Positions 5,668-9,569 of a DNA stretch of 9,569 nucleotides are shown here, in pieces. The stretch comes from Actinomycetota bacterium (GTDB lineage: Bacteria; Margulisbacteria; Marinamargulisbacteria; SXXA01). Every line of letters begins with the position of its first letter. The stretch's first letter is position 1. The stretch is taken from positions 1-9,569 of the forward strand of contig SXXA01000123.1 in the NCBI GenBank assembly GCA_005791325.1, read 5' to 3'. Position numbers and translations under genes: made by a program. Under the pieces are notes generated by a model. The model saw only the letters and a list, made by a program, of their open reading frames with translations. It was not told the DNA's origin and made no database searches.

Positions 5668-6543
5668 TTAATTCAGGCCCACTCTTCGAATCGAAACCCG
5701 ATTCCCTTCGGTTTCATGAATGCGTAGCCGTACAATCGTATCATACCGATTCATAATGGCCACCGCCAATTGTTCAAGTGTCATCCCCCCTTTGGTTAAG
5801 CCCCCAATCCATTCCGTTTCTTGCCAAACAAATGGCACCTCACCATCAATTGGAACCGTTACCCCCAATGCAAAGGTATGACCATGTCGACGAACACATT
5901 TTCCAAATACAGCTTGGTTTTGAGTTTCCGACCATTCCATTCGATACAATTGATGCCCCGCCGAACACTGCCCCCATACTTCCGTATACAATCGCCCATT
6001 TTGCCATTCCCATGCCCACTCACCCGACTCCACCCTACCATATTCGGTTAATAAGGCCCCTTCTCTGGCCCAGTCTCTTAGTTCTCCTTGAATAGGAAAA
6101 GGGGAATCAATACCCCAAGGCAATCGCGATCGAACCAATACAGGGACAATTGGGGTTTTAATATAATGGCAACCCCACACAAACGGGTTGGCACCTCCCT
6201 GAGTCACCATAACCCCTTCCAAGCCTGAATCTAGATAAATATGATGAAGCCCCCCTTGACTCACATTCTTACTCACATGCTCCCACCACCACTGCCCCCA
6301 CTCGATTAATGTGGGGTGTCGCGCCCATTTCTCAGACAAGTCCCAGTGATCTACTAACGGTAAAAGCGAGTTTGAAATCATGGATTTTAGTTGGGATAAT
6401 TCCATAATCATACCGGTATCTTGGTTTATCTCACCTGTTAAACCGACAAAAACAACCCAATTACGGCCCCCCCACCCACCCGTTTGATCGGGCCATGCTG
6501 TCGAAAAAGACAGTCGTTTGGAAATAACAAGTTTAAATGGCAC
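5668..6543 (-). CDS. Tandem-domain 6-pyruvoyl-tetrahydropterin synthase/QueD-like protein
   Basis: The 291 residues look like two PTPS/QueD (T-fold) domains in tandem. The first (about 1-115) has the fold marks LSFSTAW, GEINQDTGMIMELSQLKSMI, DHWDL and PTLIEWGQWWW, but lacks the zinc histidines: GGWGGRNW stands where HGHN is expected. The second (about 190-291) keeps SAGH (His197), C-x3-HGH (Cys216, His220, His222), TLEQLA and HET (Glu277), so the metal and catalytic cysteine sites look intact. Similar ~290-residue tandem proteins occur in some gammaproteobacteria. QueD converts dihydroneopterin triphosphate to 6-carboxytetrahydropterin; the exact product here is unknown. The start is GTG at 6543, inside the folE end (11 nt overlap), with no visible ribosome site, so translation probably depends on coupling. 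Confidence 0.82.
   Translation of the reverse strand: MPFKLVISKRLSFSTAWPDQTGGWGGRNWVVFVGLTGEINQDTGMIMELSQLKSMISNSLLPLVDHWDLSEKWARHPTLIEWGQWWWEHVSKNVSQGGLHHIYLDSGLEGVMVTQGGANPFVWGCHYIKTPIVPVLVRSRLPWGIDSPFPIQGELRDWAREGALLTEYGRVESGEWAWEWQNGRLYTEVWGQCSAGHQLYRMEWSETQNQAVFGKCVRRHGHTFALGVTVPIDGEVPFVWQETEWIGGLTKGGMTLEQLAVAIMNRYDTIVRLRIHETEGNRVSIRRVGLN
6467..6481 (-). other. G-quadruplex-capable tract within the PTPS-like gene
   Basis: On the coding (minus) strand the bases read GGGTGGGTGGGGGGG: four G3 tracts with single-nucleotide loops, the pattern expected to form a stable parallel quadruplex in DNA or mRNA. It encodes the Gly-Gly-Trp-Gly-Gly region (residues 22-26), about 65 nt after the start codon. 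Confidence 0.6.
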
Positions 6544-7090
6544 GTTGCTGGGTTAAATTTAAAAATTCATTTCGGGTTACTGAAACATCTCTAAATACAC
6601 CCGTCATACAAGAAGTGGTCATGACAGATTGGGCCCGCTCTACCCCCCTCATAATCATGCACAAGTGTTTGGCATCAATGACCACCGCAACACCCACAGC
6701 ATTGGTGTATTTTTCAAGCGCATTGGCGATTTGGACGGTTAAGTTTTCTTGAATTTGTAAGCGTCGAGCAAAACAGTCAATAATACGAGCCACTTTGGAT
6801 AAACCAATGACTTTTCCATTTGGAATATACCCAATTTGAACCGTCCCAAAAAATGGCAACAAATGATGCTCGCAAAGTGAATAAAACTCCACATTACGAA
6901 CAATGACCATATCCCGGTTGTCCGACTCAAAAATAGCCCCGTTTAAAATATCATCTAAAGACTGATGATAGCCTCGGGTTAATGTCTGGAATGCTTTGGC
7001 TGCTCGCTCAGGCGTTTTTTGAAGACCCTCACGAGTAATATCCTCCCCTATGCCCTCAATTAACGCTTGATAATGTTGGGATAAATCCAT
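6533..7090 (-). CDS. folE: GTP cyclohydrolase I
   Basis: Converts GTP to 7,8-dihydroneopterin triphosphate and formate, the entry to folate and other pterins. The 185 residues show TREGLQKTPERAAKAF (19-34), the zinc motif SLCEHHLLPF (71-80, Cys73 and His76), GLSKVARIIDCFARRLQIQE (96-115) and HLCMIMRGV (142-150, third zinc ligand Cys144). These are the canonical type IA FolE sites, and the length is normal. Its ATG at 7090 shares one base with the bcp stop (TAATG), and its end overlaps the PTPS-like gene by 11 nt. It supplies the substrate pool for the pterin genes downstream. Confidence 0.97.
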   Translation of the reverse strand: MDLSQHYQALIEGIGEDITREGLQKTPERAAKAFQTLTRGYHQSLDDILNGAIFESDNRDMVIVRNVEFYSLCEHHLLPFFGTVQIGYIPNGKVIGLSKVARIIDCFARRLQIQENLTVQIANALEKYTNAVGVAVVIDAKHLCMIMRGVERAQSVMTTSCMTGVFRDVSVTRNEFLNLTQQRAI

Positions 7091-7545
7091 TATAAAGCAT
7101 CCAAAATAGCCTGCGCATGGCCGTCAGGACTTACCTTTGGATAATGGGCCTTAATGCGACCATCGGGGCCAATTACCACCGTGGATCGAACAATCCCCAT
7201 ACTCGTTTTGCCATACATGGTCTTCTCTTGCCAAGCCCCATACGATTGAATCATCTCGGTTGATTCGTCACTGAGCAAATCAATGGATAGATCATACTTG
7301 CCACAAAAGGCACTATGGGATTTAACAGAATCTTTAGACACACCAAGCACCACTGCATTCTTTTGGGAAAATACGGCATGTAAGGATGAAAAATCTTTGG
7401 CTTGAACCGTGCAACCGGGGGTGTCATCTTTTGGGTAAAAATATAACACCACGGTTTTACCCTGAAAATCGGCCAATGTCACGATGTTTCCAAGCTGATT
7501 GGGAAGAGAAAACGATGGGGCCACTTGTCCAACTTTTATGGTCAT
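7090..7545 (-). CDS. bcp: PrxQ/Bcp-family thiol peroxidase (peroxiredoxin)
   Basis: Thioredoxin-fold peroxidase that reduces hydrogen peroxide and organic hydroperoxides in the cytoplasm. The 151 residues have FYPKDDTPGCTVQAKDF with peroxidatic Cys45, then GVSKDSVKSHSAFCGKY and YGKTSMGIVRSTVVIGPDG, all typical of Bcp. In E. coli Bcp the resolving cysteine is five residues after the peroxidatic one; here residue 50 is Lys. Cys81, 36 residues on, matches the spacing known for PrxQ enzymes that resolve from helix alpha3 (as in Xylella PrxQ). The start ATG at 7545 has AAGGAG 6-7 nt upstream and a good promoter behind it. It heads the operon and overlaps folE by one base. Confidence 0.95.
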   Translation of the reverse strand: MTIKVGQVAPSFSLPNQLGNIVTLADFQGKTVVLYFYPKDDTPGCTVQAKDFSSLHAVFSQKNAVVLGVSKDSVKSHSAFCGKYDLSIDLLSDESTEMIQSYGAWQEKTMYGKTSMGIVRSTVVIGPDGRIKAHYPKVSPDGHAQAILDAL

Positions 7546-7581
7546 AGAAAACTCCTTTTTAAATGGTTTATTTTTAAAACT

Positions 7582-7610
7582 ACTATAGTGTCTCGGTTGC
7601 TCGAAGACAA
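7582..7610 (-). promoter_or_regulatory. Sigma-70-type promoter for the bcp-folE-ptps-pfp-folB operon
   Basis: The minus strand has TTGTCT (7605-7610), a 17-nt spacer and TATAGT (7582-7587), giving a transcript start near 7575 and a leader of about 30 nt. A perfect 12-bp palindrome, TATTTTAAAATA (7623-7634), sits 12 nt upstream of the -35 and could be an operator. No other comparable promoter is seen between here and folB. Confidence 0.7.
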
Positions 7611-7775
7611 GTAGGTCCCCTTTATTTTAAAATAGGCCCTCATTGTAAAAGTCGCAAACTGACTCTGCTAACTCGGCATCGCCGACACCCCCTAAAACTG
7701 CCTCACCTTCCCCACTACTTCCTCCCAATGGTCCGCCCCCTTGGCTAAGCCCAGTTGATACCCCTGCATGGTTGG

Positions 7776-8528
7776 CTATCGATTGGGAAATACATACGTT
7801 GAGATTGGTAAAGCCAACGGGGCCACCATGCCAAGTATAGATGAAACGCTTGCCTCTTGAATTGGATTCGAGCCAATTCCAATAATAAAATGAAAGGCAA
7901 CATCTGGTGCAACCGCATAATCATGATGATAATCATCAGAAATGGCGGTTCTTGAATAGGCAGCGGTGATTTTTGCTTCAGCCGATAAATAATGGGTGTT
8001 GGTTACAGAGAACCGTTTTTCAATTCCCATTTGCACAGCCAAACCCGATATGCGATGCCCCGCCCATCCATGAACGTAATACCGTGGACGATCTGAAAAA
8101 GTAACATCTGGATGAGAGAAAGTAAGCCCCGCACCTATCCTGGTTATCAAATCTATGGATTCATTGTAAATCGAACGATTGATTAAAAACATATTATAAC
8201 CATCTGAAATACTAAAATCCAAAATACCCTTTGGTGGATTTGCCAAATAAATCTTGTGATGAATGCCCTCAAATTCCCAAGCAGACCCTTGATTCCACCA
8301 CTCAACCCTTGCAACCCAATACGGATAATCCTCAAATGATCGATTCCGATATTGTGCATCTATAATAAATAATTTGCCGTCATTTCGATGGATAGCCAAA
8401 TGATTGGGAATGCTCACAGACTGCCCCAAAGCACCCATCACCCGAACACCATCCTGCATTGGCACGGCTCCACAAAATGATCCGAATACCGCCAAAAAAA
8501 TGGCGAAACACCCTACTTTTAACCCCAC
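7776..8528 (-). CDS. Predicted exported, outer-membrane beta-barrel-like protein of unknown function
   Basis: I recognise the general type but no named gene. The start is GTG at 8528, with GAGG 6 nt upstream. Residues 1-21 look like a signal peptide (Lys4, a hydrophobic core 5-18, cleavage likely after Ala21); there is no proper lipobox. From about residue 68 the sequence alternates polar and hydrophobic residues with many aromatics, as in small outer-membrane barrels, with notable HHKIYLANPP (90-99), ISDGYN (107-112), IGAGLTFSHP (131-140) and AFHFIIGIG (211-219). The last segment resembles the closing strand of a barrel, yet 31 more residues follow before TAG. It lies 15 nt after hisA, probably cotranscribed. 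Family membership is recalled from pattern only. Confidence 0.7.
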   Translation of the reverse strand: MGLKVGCFAIFLAVFGSFCGAVPMQDGVRVMGALGQSVSIPNHLAIHRNDGKLFIIDAQYRNRSFEDYPYWVARVEWWNQGSAWEFEGIHHKIYLANPPKGILDFSISDGYNMFLINRSIYNESIDLITRIGAGLTFSHPDVTFSDRPRYYVHGWAGHRISGLAVQMGIEKRFSVTNTHYLSAEAKITAAYSRTAISDDYHHDYAVAPDVAFHFIIGIGSNPIQEASVSSILGMVAPLALPISTYVFPNR

Positions 8529-8543
8529 TAGACACCTCGATTG

Positions 8544-9248
8544 TTACTGAAAAAGATCAGCCAATGATAGGTATCCGCTTAACAACGCCTTCCCAACAAT
8601 ACACCCCTTCAAGGGCAACGCTTGCAACTGAGAAATGTGAATCATAGAACCAACCCCACCTGATTCAATTACAGGATGAGCAGTCATAGATAAAACGTGA
8701 GTCAAAGCATCCAAATTAGGCCCCCCTAGCGTGCCATCAGTTGCAATATCCGTGAATATTACCGAATCTAGTGGCCAATTGGCAATACCTGTTAATACCG
8801 ACTGAATCCCCTGACCAGAGGGGGATTCCCATCCCGAGATGGCCACTTCGCCATCATGGGCATCCAAGCCCACTATTACCTGACCCGGAAACGTGCTGGC
8901 AATTAAAGATGCCATTGGGGGATCTTGGATTACCAATGAACCCAAAATAATGTAGTTAACCCCTGCATCCACCCATTCCTTGGCTACCTGCAACGATCGA
9001 ATACCACCACCCAATTCAATTTCAACCCCCACCTGCTCTCGAATATTCTTGATAATCTCAGTATGCACTGGGAGCCCTTGTTTGGCGCCCGCTAAATCAA
9101 CTATATGAATTCGGGTCGCTCCCGCTTCTTGAAATTGTCGAGCCAATGTAACGGGGTCTACTTCATATGGTTGGACTTGATGGTAATCACCTTGGGTTAA
9201 TCTAACCACTCGGCCATCTAACAAATCAATGGCTGGAATCATTAACAT
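8544..9248 (-). CDS. hisA: 1-(5-phosphoribosyl)-5-[(5-phosphoribosylamino)methylideneamino]imidazole-4-carboxamide isomerase
   Basis: Catalyses the Amadori isomerisation of ProFAR to PRFAR, the fourth step of histidine synthesis, giving the substrate of HisF/HisH. The 234 residues form a (beta/alpha)8 barrel with IPAIDLLDGRVVRL (4-17, catalytic Asp8), GGGIRS (80-85), VGLDAHDG (126-133, catalytic Asp129), FTDIATDGTLGGPN (165-178) and ESGGVGS (195-201). The start is ATG at 9248 or the ATG two codons on; GGGGGA 5 nt before the first favours 9248. It overlaps the hisS end by 7 nt. No hisF or intact hisH is present in the window. Confidence 0.96.
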   Translation of the reverse strand: MLMIPAIDLLDGRVVRLTQGDYHQVQPYEVDPVTLARQFQEAGATRIHIVDLAGAKQGLPVHTEIIKNIREQVGVEIELGGGIRSLQVAKEWVDAGVNYIILGSLVIQDPPMASLIASTFPGQVIVGLDAHDGEVAISGWESPSGQGIQSVLTGIANWPLDSVIFTDIATDGTLGGPNLDALTHVLSMTAHPVIESGGVGSMIHISQLQALPLKGCIVGKALLSGYLSLADLFQ

Positions 9249-9569
9249 CTCAATCCCCCATGCGATTGCAAATAAGAGATCACATCATCATATTGAATGG
9301 TCACTTGCTCACGAGTGGCCATCCATTTAATCATGACTGTACCCGTCTTCAACTCAGATTCACCAATAACCAATACAACCGTTGCACCCAGTCGATCGGC
9401 TACTTTTAAGTGAGGCTTTAATTCATTTCGGGTGCAGTCCAATTCGGATCGAACCCCATTGCGACGCAAGGTATCACATAACATCACAGATGCGGCATGT
9501 GTATCGGTACCAATGGGTGCCACATATGCCAGCGGCAATTGGGGGGGTAATACATCCGAAAACTCTTTC
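9242..9569 (-). CDS. hisS: Histidyl-tRNA synthetase, C-terminal part (cut by window edge)
   Basis: The frame is open from the right edge to TAA at 9242 and encodes about 108 residues forming a class II tRNA-synthetase anticodon-binding (HGTP) domain. It shows LAYVAPIGTDTHAASVMLCD, LRRNGVRSELD, LKPHLKVADRLGATVVLVIG and ESELKTGTVMIKWM, which follow the HisS C-terminal pattern closely. The catalytic domain lies outside the window. An apparent TTG start at 9536-9538 is internal, since the reading frame continues upstream with KEFSDVLPPQ. Another HGTP-domain synthetase or HisZ-like protein is less likely given hisA next to it. Confidence 0.85.
   Translation of the reverse strand, partial: KEFSDVLPPQLPLAYVAPIGTDTHAASVMLCDTLRRNGVRSELDCTRNELKPHLKVADRLGATVVLVIGESELKTGTVMIKWMATREQVTIQYDDVISYLQSHGGLRC

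Noticed and set aside
5778..6095. Several proline- and histidine-rich plus-strand frames opposite the PTPS-like gene
   Set aside because: Their composition is what the complement of Gly/Trp/Glu-rich codons gives, and the minus-strand protein has clear conserved motifs.
7673..7685. Small palindrome TCGGC-ATC-GCCGA after the barrel gene as a terminator
   Set aside because: It has only 5 bp of stem and no T tract downstream on the minus strand.
7768..7860. Short plus-strand frame (30 codons) beginning MVGYRLGNTYVEIGKANG
   Set aside because: It reads plausibly but has no ribosome site or promoter, lies opposite the barrel gene, and the same stretch also looks coding-like in minus-strand frames, which shows how weak this impression is.
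7745..7936. Minus-strand +1-frame ORF of 63 codons at the end of the barrel gene
   Set aside because: It starts within the barrel gene with a low-complexity MIIIMIM stretch from a CAT/GAT repeat and has no ribosome site.

Overview
The window is a compact, gene-dense stretch of bacterial chromosome in which every convincing gene lies on the minus strand, so the genes are transcribed from right to left. The base composition is moderate, with many GG and GGG codons. No transposase, phage gene or CRISPR array is visible. A predicted exported, probably outer-membrane beta-barrel protein suggests a diderm (Gram-negative-type) bacterium. The housekeeping order rplU-rpmA-obg-proB-proA is common across bacteria. 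The pyrophosphate-type phosphofructokinase and the tandem pterin synthase are less common. I cannot name a phylum with confidence.

In transcription order, the right part (9569-7776) holds the end of hisS, then hisA overlapping it by 7 nt, then a secreted barrel-like protein 15 nt further on. Next comes a very tight cluster (7545-3640) behind a good sigma-70-type promoter: a PrxQ/Bcp peroxiredoxin, folE, a tandem-domain 6-pyruvoyl-tetrahydropterin-synthase-like protein, a PPi-dependent phosphofructokinase and folB. Neighbouring genes overlap by 1, 11 and 16 nt or are 25 nt apart, which argues for one mRNA. FolE makes dihydroneopterin triphosphate. FolB acts later on the folate branch, while the PTPS-like protein could draw the same pool toward 6-carboxytetrahydropterin (queuosine branch) or another pterin.

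Below folB is a repeat-rich spacer (3427-3571) with three perfect hairpins and a degenerate tandem repeat. One hairpin is a plausible terminator. Then comes a CAU-anticodon tRNA (probably tRNA-Ile2) with its own -10 box. A spacer of about 390 bp follows, holding what may be a decayed hisH-like fragment on the plus strand and the rplU promoter.

The left part (2901-1) is the rplU-rpmA-obg-proB-proA cluster. ProB lacks the usual PUA domain and Obg lacks the optional OCT domain. The cluster joins ribosome assembly (L21, L27, Obg) to the first two steps of proline synthesis; proA runs off the left edge.

The most notable items are the tandem PTPS with one degenerate and one intact metal site, its placement with PFP and FolB in one operon, the possible hisH remnant, and conflicting coding-like frames at the 3' end of the barrel gene.
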